Shown here piece by piece: positions 12,470 through 23,000 of a stretch of DNA of 58,188 bases. The stretch spans positions 238,340 to 296,527 of the forward strand of contig MNCI01002118.1 of NCBI GenBank assembly GCA_015680685.1, written 5' to 3'. The stretch's first letter is position 1. Every line of letters starts with the position of its first letter. The stretch is from Gnetum montanum (lineage: Eukaryota; Streptophyta; Gnetopsida; Gnetales; Gnetaceae). A program made the translations under genes and the position numbers. Under the pieces are notes generated by a model. It worked only from the letters and a program-made list of their open reading frames with translations. It was not told where the DNA came from and did no database searches.

Positions 12470-12870
12470 ACAGATCACTAGGAACGAACCATGCAAGGAT
12501 CTTTTGGATTTAGGTTTTGGTGTCAACCTAATCTCTCAAGAAATGTACAAAGCCTAGAACTTGCCTCCACTAAAAAAGAGTAACATTCGTTTAGAGTTGG
12601 TTGACCAGTCCATCACTGTCCCATTAGGGCTACTGAAGGACATTGTTACCACTGTTTGTGGATGGTCATATCCATCTGACTTCCTAGTGATTCAAGTGAA
12701 CAATGATAAGGGGAACTTCCCAATGATAATGGAAAGAGCATGGCTAAGCACAGTTTATGTGCACCTAGGAATTCATGATCTTTCCCTAGAAATATCAAAG
12801 AAAAATACGTTTGGAGGATTGAGAAGAAGAAAGTTCCATACATCACATACAATGACATAGGGTGTAATTG
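12470..12870 (+). pseudogene. Aspartic protease of element A
   Basis: One open stretch (12561-12860) plus its upstream frame gives DLGFGVNLISQEMYK at the active site (the usual Ser/Thr after Asp is Leu, so probably dead), LPPLKKSNIRLELVDQSI, then CGWSYPSDFLVIQV and FPMIMERAWLSTV, matching the ILGRPFLAT flap region of the family. Retropepsin in these elements cleaves the Gag-Pol polyprotein. It is followed by a protease-RT linker. Confidence 0.75.
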
Positions 12871-13341
12871 CATGTAGAAGGCATGGTTTGTACAACGTTT
12901 AACATTGCCTACATGCAATCAGTGTGCATAAGTGACTAATATACAAAGATGTCGGTATGCAGTAGCCACAAGACAAGAAGGCACCCAGTGGCTGACAGTT
13001 GATCAAGAGAGCAGTTCAACTATATGCATGGAACCAACTAAGGGTTTGAATTGTGCTTACATTGATAGCATAAACACATTAAAGCAAGTCCATCACCAAC
13101 TTCCAAGTGTTGACATTAAAAATATCAACTAGGGAAAGTTGGAAATCCTTGATAAGTTTAAGAAGAAGCCCCTTGAGTTAAAAGCATTATCCACTGGTAT
13201 GGAGTACATGTTTCCCAAGAATGAAAAACTAGTAATTATTAACATGAAGCTCTCTTAATAGAAAGAGAGACTGTTGAAGGTGATAAAAAAATGGTTGAAA
13301 GCCTTTGCTTGGTCATATCCTGAATTAATCGAAATAGATCC
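12871..13341 (+). pseudogene. Element A protease-RT linker and RT N-terminus
   Basis: In broken frames: LKALSTGMEYMFPKNEKLVI followed by KERLLKVIKKWLKAFAWS, the segment that precedes RT in Athila-type polyproteins. The frame stops where element B1 is inserted (GATCC at 13337-13341) and resumes after the second GATCC at 50849-50853. Confidence 0.75.
13337..13341. repeat. Target-site duplication GATCC (left) of element B1
   Basis: GATCC immediately before the B1 5' LTR, repeated immediately after the B1 3' LTR at 50849-50853. Five bp is the usual Ty3/gypsy duplication length. Confidence 0.9.
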
Positions 13342-13888
13342 TAAAACATCATAAAATTTTAGGATCCTCATGCTTTAGTAGAGTCTTGGAATTTGGGCAA
13401 GGACTTCCACAAGTGTAGCGTCATGATGGGTCGGCAGGAAATTGTAGGCACTGAGGATGGATTGTCTAGTCTGACAAGTTTTCTATCCCTAGAGCTGATA
13501 GGTTTGCTGGACTCCTTGACCTGCCCAACTAGATAATTTACCCAGCTGATAATCTACCTAGAGACCATGCTAGGAGTTGTTGAAAGGGTTCAGGATGAGT
13601 AGAATAGTTCAACAAGTTTTCTAGTGAATAAATCTGCTACACTATGCTACGCTATGCAGCGTAGTACCCCTTGAAAGATAGCTGCTCAAGCGTCTAAATG
13701 TGAAGTGATAGAATGATTGCAAGCCAAGTTAAGATTTAGTCAACACAAGGTGCTACGTTATGTAGTGTAGCACAACATAGCAAAGGAAAAGTAGAAAGGC
13801 CCATCTTACCAAGTGATTCCAACAAGAAAATTGCACTTGGCAACGTTTGACCTTCAAAACTGGTTGTCCCGCTTAGCCCTTAGGCCTC
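13342..13888 (+). mobile_element. B1 5' LTR, left part
   Basis: Matches 48962-49530 of the B1 3' LTR base for base with scattered substitutions (CTTGGAATTTGGGCAAGGACTTCC shared). It starts TAAAACATCA, whereas the 3' LTR starts TGAAACACCA. Interrupted at 13889 by B2; the LTR continues at 32855. Confidence 0.9.
13884..13888. repeat. Target-site duplication GCCTC (left) of element B2
   Basis: GCCTC before the B2 5' LTR, repeated at 32850-32854 directly after the B2 3' LTR. The B1 LTR reads through after removal, as confirmed by the uninterrupted copy at about 49525. Confidence 0.9.
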
Positions 13889-15711
13889 TAAAACACCCTA
13901 TAATTTCAAGGCATTCTTGCTTCACTAGGGTCTTGGAAATGTGGCAAACATTTCCACAAGTGTAGCCTCATGACAGTTTGGTAGGAAATGAATGCACTGT
14001 GTTTAGACTATTCAGTTCAGCAAGTTTTCTACCTCCAGAGTTGATAGGCCCGATGGACTCTCCAGCCTGCCCACCTAGGTGTTTCACTTGGCTGATAGTC
14101 TATTTAGAAACCATGCTTGGAGTTGTCGATGGTGCTTAGGATGTGCAAAATAATTTGGCAAGTTTTCTAGTGAAGAAGCTTGCTATGCTACGCTACACTA
14201 TGTAGCGTAACAGGCTGTAGAAGATAGTTGCTTAGGTAATCAAGCATAAATTGTTGTAGAATAGGGTGCTATGCTATGCTACGCTACATAGTGTAGCAAA
14301 TGCAAATTAGAAAGGCCTAGCTTACCAAGTAATTCCAATGAAGAAATTTCACTCAGCAAGCACTCCGGCCTCCAAAATCAGTTGCCTTGTTCAACTTCAA
14401 GTTCTTCAGCAAGGTCTCTTACTAGAAAGTGATGGATTGAGCAAAAAAGAAAGACATAATCATTGCTACGCTACATAGCGTAGCGACAATACAAGATCCA
14501 GGAAGAAATGTTTCAAATGCAAGTTTAACAAGTTTAGAGGTTCTCCTTCATAAAAGGAAAAAGTTGCAGCTGTTAGCATGATCAAAGCTTCAAACAAATG
14601 TTTGCAACTTCAGCATGAGTCACAGATAAAGTCGACTGCTATGCTATGCTATGCTACGTAGCGTAGCAGAGATAAAAATTCAACAAAGTGTTTCAAAAGT
14701 TAACCCGATGTGCGTTGAAGCTTCCAATAGATGTAGTTGACTTCAAAGCAAATTTTCTTTTTAAACTAGAGGCTACGTTGTGTTGTGCTACATAGTGTAG
14801 AATAGCATAGCTACAAGCAGCTATGCTATGGCAACGTGCTATGCTACATAGCGTAGCACAACGCAGCAAACAGCTACGCTACGCTAGTATGCTTCATTTC
14901 TTGCTTGCATTGTTTGCACATTTGATGCCAACAATCCTAGTTTCGACAACATAATTGCAGTGTAGCAGGTTCATAATTAGCTTTACATATCCATGCAATA
15001 TGGGCACATCAGCATCTTGTGGGTCTGGAACACATGGCATTCAAACCGCATTTCTCGCGTGCTCCTAGCCCTATAAATACCCCAATGAACAATGCTCAAA
15101 GGGTTGGCAAATTTTTAGTGGTTGGCAATAATTTTGTTGGTGGGAAAATTTGAGCATTTTTGGCATTTTTGCAAGTTGGAAAATTGACAATTTGTTGGTG
15201 AATTTTAGTAGTTGGCATTGTTTGCTTTGAGGTTTGGCATTATCTTTTTTCTTGTTGGCATTTTGTATTGTTGGCTTTGGAATTTTCACTCAAAAACATA
15301 GTTGAGACATTTCGAGCATTTTGGTCATTCCTAGATACTCTGCGTGCCTTTGGCATTACATGATTCATTATACATTTTCAAGTAGAGAAGAGAATCAAAC
15401 TCGCGACTTTGCGGTGGTGCATTTTCTCATCCTAGTCACTCTGTTATTTCTATATTGTCATCACTGTTTGGTATTATTTTCTTCATTATCGCATTTATTG
15501 ATCATTAGTTAGATTTCACGCATTTCATGCTTAAAATGACATTTATATAGGGTTAAGTTACACCGACTAAGTCCCTGTTTGATCGACCAGACCATTCAGG
15601 GTGCCCCGTTTCCATTTTTATTTAGCACGGCCCTTGCATGGATCCAAGGTTAAAGTTGTTCACTCGAAAACCTTTTGGTGTTTCCAGCCATCGATGTTTT
15701 TGGTCACTACA
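13889..15711 (+). mobile_element. B2 5' LTR
   Basis: 1,823 bp, TAAAACACCC...TCACTACA. The U3 is full of self-complementary GCTACGCTATGCTACGTAGCGTAGC-like blocks (for example 14184-14212, 14464-14486, 14637-14669, 14770-14886). TATAAATA lies at 15072-15079. Downstream is a run of TTGGCATTTT-like repeats (15100-15310). Collinear with 31040-32849. Confidence 0.92.
15072..15079 (+). promoter_or_regulatory. TATA box of B2 5' LTR
   Basis: CCTATAAATACC, conserved in all four B LTRs (also 32199-32206, 33554-33561, 50227-50234), followed ~30 bp downstream by the conserved GCTCAAAGGGTTGGC, the likely start of R. Confidence 0.8.
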
Positions 15712-15717
15712 GTTTTC

Positions 15718-15734
15718 TGGCGCTAGAAGGAGGG
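15718..15734 (+). promoter_or_regulatory. Primer-binding site of B2
   Basis: TGGCGCTAGAAGGAGGG six bases after the LTR end. B1 has TGTGCTAGAAGGAGG in the same place (34173-34187). A TGGCGC-type PBS is usual for Tat elements; the exact tRNA was not determined. Confidence 0.65.
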
Positions 15735-15955
15735 CCTTTTTGGTGCCTTTTCTATGTTTCATAGTAGTCCTGCACGTGTTCTGTACCCCGTCATGAACTA
15801 GTGTAAATGTGACACCATTGTGTGGTTGTTTATGCATCGTGTGGTGTAGATCGGTCGCTTCGACGGTTCCTCTAGAATCTTGTAGGATAGAAAGCCTCCG
15901 ATAGCTACTTGATCTCTTTGTTTTCTTGTTTATAAACCCTTTTAGCTTTATAAAA

Positions 15956-18440
15956 ATGATTTCCTCAAGCATTGTAGCTACTAACTCTAACGTTGAGATC
16001 CCCCCCATGGTTCAAGGCATCACAGGTGCCGAGTAGCTGCCTAGTCTAGTTCTGGGACCACGCTGATCTCTCAGGATCCAAAATCGAGGACCTGAGGGCT
16101 TGGCTCAGCAATATGAGTAGTATAACTTTCTCTAAGCTAAGGTTTAGGCAAATCTTCCTTTCGACACATAAGAACTCGAAGATAAACGTAGCTTCGAGTT
16201 CGCTTACTATAATGGGAAGGAATTTATTTCCACTCCTAACGTTTCTATTCCATTGACACAGATGCATCATTGGCTCATAGATCAACTGATAGCAGTCATT
16301 AGGCCTAGGGAGCGATGAGACACGGTGTCTCACCAAGATGAGGTGTTCCAAGATGGGCAAGAGGAACTGGATTCCCAGTCTGAAGGTGGGGGTCAAAACA
16401 ACCCTACCACCATCTCTCCCACCCCATATTTTTGGACAAACCTGCTCTATATTGCTGCTCCCTTCATGATGACGTTCGCATCATTGCAACCTGTGATTTC
16501 ATTGGCAACGGGTAGCCATGCCATGTCCTCGACGTATCAACATGCCTACTCCCCTGTCTTATTCTTGGTCACTACCCCCTGTAAACTATTCCTCAATCCA
16601 TTCCCTTAGCGTATCATGCACCGATCACGGCTACCTTGCCCTACGTTCACACCATACCTATATTGCAGTCGCATGTAGCTTCCGTGTCCATTCTGGTGTC
16701 TACACTTGTCCCATCATTAGTAGCGAGCCCAGTCCTGTCCACATGGTGGACCCCATTCACTTATCCTCTTGTTTTGCAACCATCGCAAATGTCCCACTAT
16801 GCTTGCTATCAAACGTACCAAGTCTTGCAAACGGTACAACCAAGTGCGGGACCATGGTCTGTCCCACCAGCCACACAAGTGGCCTATCCCATGGTGCAAC
16901 CAGTAGTTGCTGCCCTAACGGCATCACCTACTGGGTGGTGGACAACACAAGTAGCACCTTTCATAGGGGCTGCCCCAACTGCATCGCCTATGGGCCAGGT
17001 TGCTGCCCCTACCACGCCACAGATGGGAGCTGCCTCTGTAGCTTCCCAACCATCCGCATTGTCTCCCGGTCTGGATTAAGCATTCCAGCTTATCTAGACC
17101 CTCACTAAGGAAATCAAACACCTCAAGACTGCCGGTTCTAACACGGTACATATCATGGATTTCTACCATGATGACCCCATTAGCCCGGTAGTCCCCATGC
17201 TAACTTTACCCCCTTGCATGCCACTCCCCCATTTTACAAAATACAATGGGGAGGGTGATCCCAATGCACATCTTGTTACATTTAGATCTGAGTCCCTTCT
17301 TCTGCAATAGTGGTTGTAGACAATCATCTGCATCTTTGCTATGTCTCTAATAGGAAAAGCCCTAGACTAGTACTGCATGCTCCCGTGCTCCTCCATCTCG
17401 ACCCTAGAGGAGCTGCTGACCCAGTTCATAACACGTTTCAAGTATAACTTGAGATTGGAAGTTACGCTGGATTAGGTAATGAGCGTGAAGCAAGATGCAC
17501 TAGAACTAGTCTAGAAATTCATACAACGGTGGAGTGCTACCCTTAACGAGATCCGTGAGCCAATCACGGAGGCCCATCTACTGACCGTCTTTAAGGGTGC
17601 AGTGAATGAATTTATTAAGTCCAAACTGTACTATGTGGCTCCATGGACTCTTAGTCAGGCTTTTGCCCAGACCAAGAGCATATAAGACACGGCTAAGGCA
17701 AGCAAAGACCTGGCCTATGTTGCATATAAGAACACTTTTACGAAGAAGGACAAAGACAAGGGTAAGGCTGCAACAGCCACAGTGGTCATTGTGGCAAATG
17801 AAGCCAAGCCCAAAAACAATAACAAGAAGACGGCTGTAACAGCAACTAACCCGGCGCCCAACCAGGGCGATGCAGCTCAACCCTCCACATCTACATCCGA
17901 AGCATCCGCACCACCTAAGCCAAACCTTGAGCGTAAAGATCGCTTTAAATATACCCCACTACCCATCAAACCTTCAAAACTTCTAAAGCAATTACTAGTG
18001 GCAAGGTATATCCAACACAAGCAGATGTCAGAGGAGGAAGTCAAAAAACATCAACAGTACTATGAACTTCATAGGAACCCCTCCTTGGCCTTGCCCAATG
18101 AGCTGCCAGTTCCTAAGAATTTCAGATTAGAGTGGTTCTGTGACTACCATCAATAGTGTGGTCATGACATGGATTACTGCATGGCGTTAAAAGATGACAT
18201 CCAAAGAATGATTGATCAAGGGAAACTGGTTTTAGAAGAAAGGAACCCAGTGCATCTCGAAAATCAATCTCTGCATGTTTACATGGATTCTCTTAATGCT
18301 AACAACTCCAGCTACATTATCAACACCATCGACGTTGACAATAATCCTAAACTACCCCAGCAGCCGTTTGTGGTTCATGTGCCTCAATGTAGTGCACCAA
18401 CACCACCAACGGCTAGACAAACTCCACAATAACTATTTGT
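15956..18440 (+). pseudogene. gag of B2, broken
   Basis: The ATG at 15956 aligns with the B1 gag ATG at 34410 (both follow an AAA run and start M-I-P/S). A Pro/Ala/Thr-rich region (16636-17079 frame) leads to the capsid domain: MDFYHDDPISPVVPM at 17155, HFTKYNGEGDPNAHLVTF, LIGKALD.YCMLPCSSISTL, ELLTQFITRFKYNL. A Lys-rich stretch follows. Near 18130-18200 comes FCDYHQ.CGHDMDYC..LKDDIQ, the Cys/His motif plus LKDEIE-like segment typical of Tat Gag C-termini. At least six in-frame stops, several where B1 has CAG or TGG. Confidence 0.8.
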
Positions 18441-19690
18441 CCTGAAAGTCCCTCCTTGGACATCCACCCCTACACCGCCTATTAGCAAAAATGCACCACC
18501 ATCATGCGCATTAACATCATTAGCACCATTTGTCATCAGGGGGCCAAGCCATTCAACTGCCCCCACCCAACATAAGACAACACCTCAGCCTTCTCGTCCA
18601 AAGAAACGAGAAGGGGGTTTGATAGGTGAGGTGTCTACAGAACTTACTGCCCCAGGTACTTCCAAACCTATGCTCTCACCCTCTGCATCTACGTCCTCAT
18701 TGCCAAAAGATGACGTTGTTATGCGTGTACAGTCATCGCCACCTCGCTTGAAAGGATCTGATCCTAGACCCGAAATTGTCCCTCCTTAAGCAATTCGTCT
18801 CTTGGGACAAATGTAAGAGGAGAAAGGCAGTAAACAAAAAGGTGGCCCAAACCTTTTAAGTGCTCTCACTCAAGTCAAGCAGGCTCTTAAACAAAAAAAC
18901 ATAACGTTGAGCCTATATGACTTAATTATGAATTCTACTACACACTGTGAGGCTTTGATTCACATGTTAATGACAATACCAGTTAATGAGAACATGCTAG
19001 CAGAAGAAAAAGCTATTCACTTGATTTTTCTTCCTTCTGTGCCTGTAGAACCACAACCATCCCAATTGACTTTTTGCAACGATTCCATTAGGGAAGACCC
19101 CGAAAAGGGTTAGATGATGGGGCTGCTACAAACATCATCCCATTCTCTATAGTGGATAAGCTGGGTTTGGTCGACCAGATCAGACCCACGATGACATCAA
19201 TCTTAAAGTCGTTCAATGGGGCATGGGTCATAGTGAAAGGCACGGTCCACATTGACTTTGTGGCAGGGGACTAGTTCCCCACTAATGCAACATTCATCAT
19301 GGTGGAAGAGATGCCTGGGTTTAACCTGATCCTGGGGAGATCATGGTTAGCACAACTTAGGATCGTCTGTTCATCCATACATCAGGAGATCCATCTACCC
19401 TATGCAGGGAGGGAGGTGGAAATCCATGGTGACGAGGTAGCGATGCAAGCAATAAATAACGTAGATATGGAGCAAGGCTCGGAGGTCATAACCTTCGAGA
19501 ACGAAGTGCTTATCTTCATAGATACTAACTACTTAGCGAAAGAGCCGGCCTAGCACGCCAGCTCAGAAAATGAGAATGCGTGGACCGAGTTGCCCTTCCA
19601 AGTGGAGGGAAATGATGTAGATGAATGCCTTAGCAAAGTTTCTCGGCCCTATGCCTCACTCAATCCACGATGGGTCAGAAAGCAGTTATG
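18441..19690 (+). pseudogene. Gag-Pro linker and aspartic protease of B2
   Basis: A Pro/Thr/Ser-rich linker (to about 18830) is followed by LSLYDLIMNSTTHCEAL (18907) and protease. ~70 bp including the strand before the active site are deleted at about 19111 relative to B1, so the sequence jumps from EDPEKG to DDGAATNIIPFSIVDKLGL. Then come SFNGAWVIVKGT, FIMVEEMPGFNLILGRSWLA (flap/ILGR motif) and EIHLPYAGREVEIHGDEV. After a stop at 19551 the frame continues in homology with B1 to PYASLNPRWVRKQL near 19680. Inactive because of the deletion and stops. Confidence 0.8.
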
Positions 19691-19804
19691 CATAGTGTAT
19701 CAACCCCACTGCTTCCTACCTAGTTAACATCCTTTGTACATTTACCACTTATTGGCTTTGCATTCAGTTTTCTAAAAGCATTAACATACCTTCTATTTAC
19801 ACGA

Positions 19805-19914
19805 TGTCCTGAAATGACCTAAAACTATATCCCACCTGGCCCAAAATGGCCTAAAACTAGCAATGGCTCGAAATTGCCTAAAACTATGCATGGCCCGAAA
19901 TGTCCTAAAACTAA
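19805..19914. repeat. GGCCCAAAATGGCCTAAAACTAG repeat array (B2)
   Basis: Five degenerate units of ~23-27 bp between the protease and the 3' end of the antisense gene. The B1 equivalent, more regular (27 bp), is at 38378-38563. Confidence 0.85.
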
Positions 19915-20088
19915 AATGAAAACCATAGAAACTGATCACATAGATAACATACGTAATGCATAAATTAGATCAGCATCGATCTTGCCATAATCCATTTTTC
20001 ATTCAAAACTTCATGTAGACAATGTTTGTAACAGTTTTGTAATAGTTTTACAAAAAATATAAAAATAAAACAAATCAAAGCCCTATTG

Positions 20089-23000
20089 TCACACGTCATC
20101 TTCCCCTTCATCATTTTCCTCTGCATCTCCTTCTTCCACATCATCATTTCTGCCCTCTAGGGGCCCTGCTTCTTCATCTGGAATCTGTACCATAAAGATG
20201 AAGTTGTCAGCTAGAGTTGCATATAATAGCTAGAAAAACATAAATTGTTGCATTGTAGAAAGTGACTAACCTGAGACGGCCCCACATTTGTCTCGAGGGA
20301 TATGCGATCCAATTTGATCCTGAGGTGGTGCTAGACCTCCTCCTTCATGATATCCACCTAATGTCTATCGCTTGGTTCAGTGTTTGCTGCAACTTTCTCC
20401 TTTTTGATGGTCGTCCATCTTGGCGGTCCCAGAGAAAAGGAGGCAATGGCAGTCTCACTTATGGAAAGATTCACTTCTCGCTTAGGTGACTTAGTGACCG
20501 TCACTTGCTGCATGAACTTGTTTTAGGCCTCAAAAGCACCAATGACATCTACGAATGCTTCATAAGTATACAAATTCGTTGAAGCATCCTGATATTGTTT
20601 ATGATAGGCGACACGTTTCAATTTATACATATGCTTGTGATTCTTCTGGGACTGCCCCCATTCATAAACTCTGGCACTATAGTCCTTCTAGTCTTGGTTC
20701 TTCTAAGCCAATAATTCCATCTACATCTGCTGCTCAATTATCTCCAGGGTGGCCTCGTTGTTGTGTCACACAACCGTCCAATATCTTGCATAATCTATGA
20801 AAGCTGTGCACTAATTGCCATTGTTGGTATCACGGGCTGGGAGGAATTCATTCCTAGAATGAAGGTCTCCTACCTTGGCAGTTAGATTGGCCTTTTATTT
20901 ATCTTGCCTCTGGACCCATTTCCATAGGTCTTCATTCATGTGCCTACACTCTCACAAGGAGCGTGCCGAGTGCAACGCACGTTTTCTAGCCTTGTCGTAT
21001 ACACGACGAGGTACCTTGGTCACTTCATGTGGGAATGTAGGCACAACATCCACCTTTATTGCTTGTTTTGGGTCCCACTTGAGGCGAGAGGCTGTTATCA
21101 CACATAAAAGTGCATTAGCCATAGTAGCGTAGCAAAGTTTGGCAACTTAAGAAGTCTAGCGTAGCAAGCTGAAAGTCTAGCGTAGCCACTGTACTTACCC
21201 ACTTCCGAATCGACCTATTTGAGATGGTCGATCATGTCGTCGACAACCCCCTGTATGAACGTAAGCTTGTCAAGGGTCTTGGCCCATGGTTCTAGCCAGA
21301 TCAAGGAAGGTCCTGTAGTNTAAGTCCATCTGCATCTGCTACTCAATTATTTCCTGGGTGGCCTTGTTGTTGTGCTACACAGTCATCCAATATCTTACAT
21401 AATCTATGACGGCCATGTGCCAACTGCCATCGTTGGTATCACAAGCCAAGAGGAACTTATTTTTGGAATAGAGGTCTCCTACCTGAGCAATTAGATTAGC
21501 CTTTCCTTTCTCCTACCTCTAGACCCATTTCCATAGGTCTTCATTCACACGCCTACACTCCATAAGGAGCATGCTGAGTGCAACACACATTTGCTAACCT
21601 CGTCGTATATGCGATGAGGCACCTCAGTCACTTTAGGTGGGAATGTAGGCACAACTTCCAACTTCACTGCTTGTTTCGGGTCCCACCTGAGGTGAGAGGT
21701 TGTTATCACACAAAAAAAACATTAGTCAAAGTAGCGTAGCAAAGTTCAACAATTCAAAAATTCTAGCGTAGCCACTTCACTTACCCACTTCCAGATCGAC
21801 CTGCCTAAGACGACCAATCATGTTGTCGACAACCCCCTACATGAACATAATCTTGTCAAGGGTCTTGGCCCATGGTTCCAGCTAAATCAAGGAAGGTCCT
21901 GCAGTGTCAATAGTGATGTCTACCACATAATCAAATGCATCAATCATGATTGAGGTGGACTACAATAAGGCTGATGAGTAATGCAAACGACAGTGTAAGG
22001 GCTCCTACCCAGCAAACCCTTGACGGTGATAGCAGGGGGTCACCCATTGACATATTTTCGAATATACGGTCAAACTCATCATCATCTAATTGTAGCTCCC
22101 CTCCTTGCTAGCTTAACACTATGGTAGCACCCTCTACGTTCATCTGCTCCTTCGATGTTGAATTGAACTTAGCAAAGGGATCATTAGTAGAGGTTCCTTC
22201 CTAGTTGGCACGGGCTCCCTCTTTATTTGCTAGGGCCTTTCTTTTTAAGGCACCAGCATCCTCCTCATCATCAAAAATGTCCTCCTTGCCTGTAGGAGCA
22301 TTTTCCTCGACAATGGGAGCCCCTTCCTTTGTCGCGGGGGTTTCTTCTCTCTTGACTAGGGCCCTTCCCTCTGTGTCCAGGGCCCCTGCATCTATATTAG
22401 CCACCCCTATTTCGAGGGTCAACACCTCTTCGTTGCCTTCTTCTTCTTCCTCTTCTTCCTTTGAAAATAAAGTAAGTTCACATCAGGCCATAGCGTATTA
22501 ACTCAAAATCGATGCTATGCTACCTAGCGTAGCATAGTGTAGCAAGCATTAACCAAATAAGTGAAAAAATTAAGAAAAATGCCAAAAGCATTTACCAATG
22601 GAGGGCTGTATCCTATGTAGCTTGAACTATAGTGTCCGCCCCTCTTCTTCTTCTGTATGGGGAAGCTCCTCAGCTAGAAGAGACCTCTTTTGCCGCAACT
22701 TGGTGCCCATCGTCTCTGCAATGAGGCATTTCACCTATGATACGCTACCTGTAGTAGCAGGGGGTGCCTCTCCCATGCTGTCCTAGCCATGGAAGTTGTG
22801 AGCCACCTAATCCTTAGTCGTCATGGAAAATGACTCCCTGATCGCTTTTGGGGGATCCTGGGCTCAGGTGATCTAGAAGACTTGGCAAATCCATGGTTTG
22901 GAAATCTAGTTACAATCTTGCATAACCCAAACTCCATTTTCACAGACCACCAAGAATTCCATGAAATGCTGCAAGCAAGATATGTAAAAGGCATGGTGCA

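Noticed and set aside
14184-14886. Regularly recurring palindromes as a CRISPR-like array
   Set aside because: Spacing and arm length vary, there are no unique equal-length spacers, and the context is a eukaryotic LTR.
16518-17108. Cys/Ser-rich 196-residue ORF
   Set aside because: It is a shifted frame over the Pro/Ala/Thr-rich part of gag. The frame open at 16636-17079 leads into the capsid domain and is the real one.
22205-22501. 98-residue Ser/Ala-rich plus-strand ORF
   Set aside because: Shadow of the Glu-rich exon 5 on the minus strand; the same shadow appears in B1 (40132-40347).
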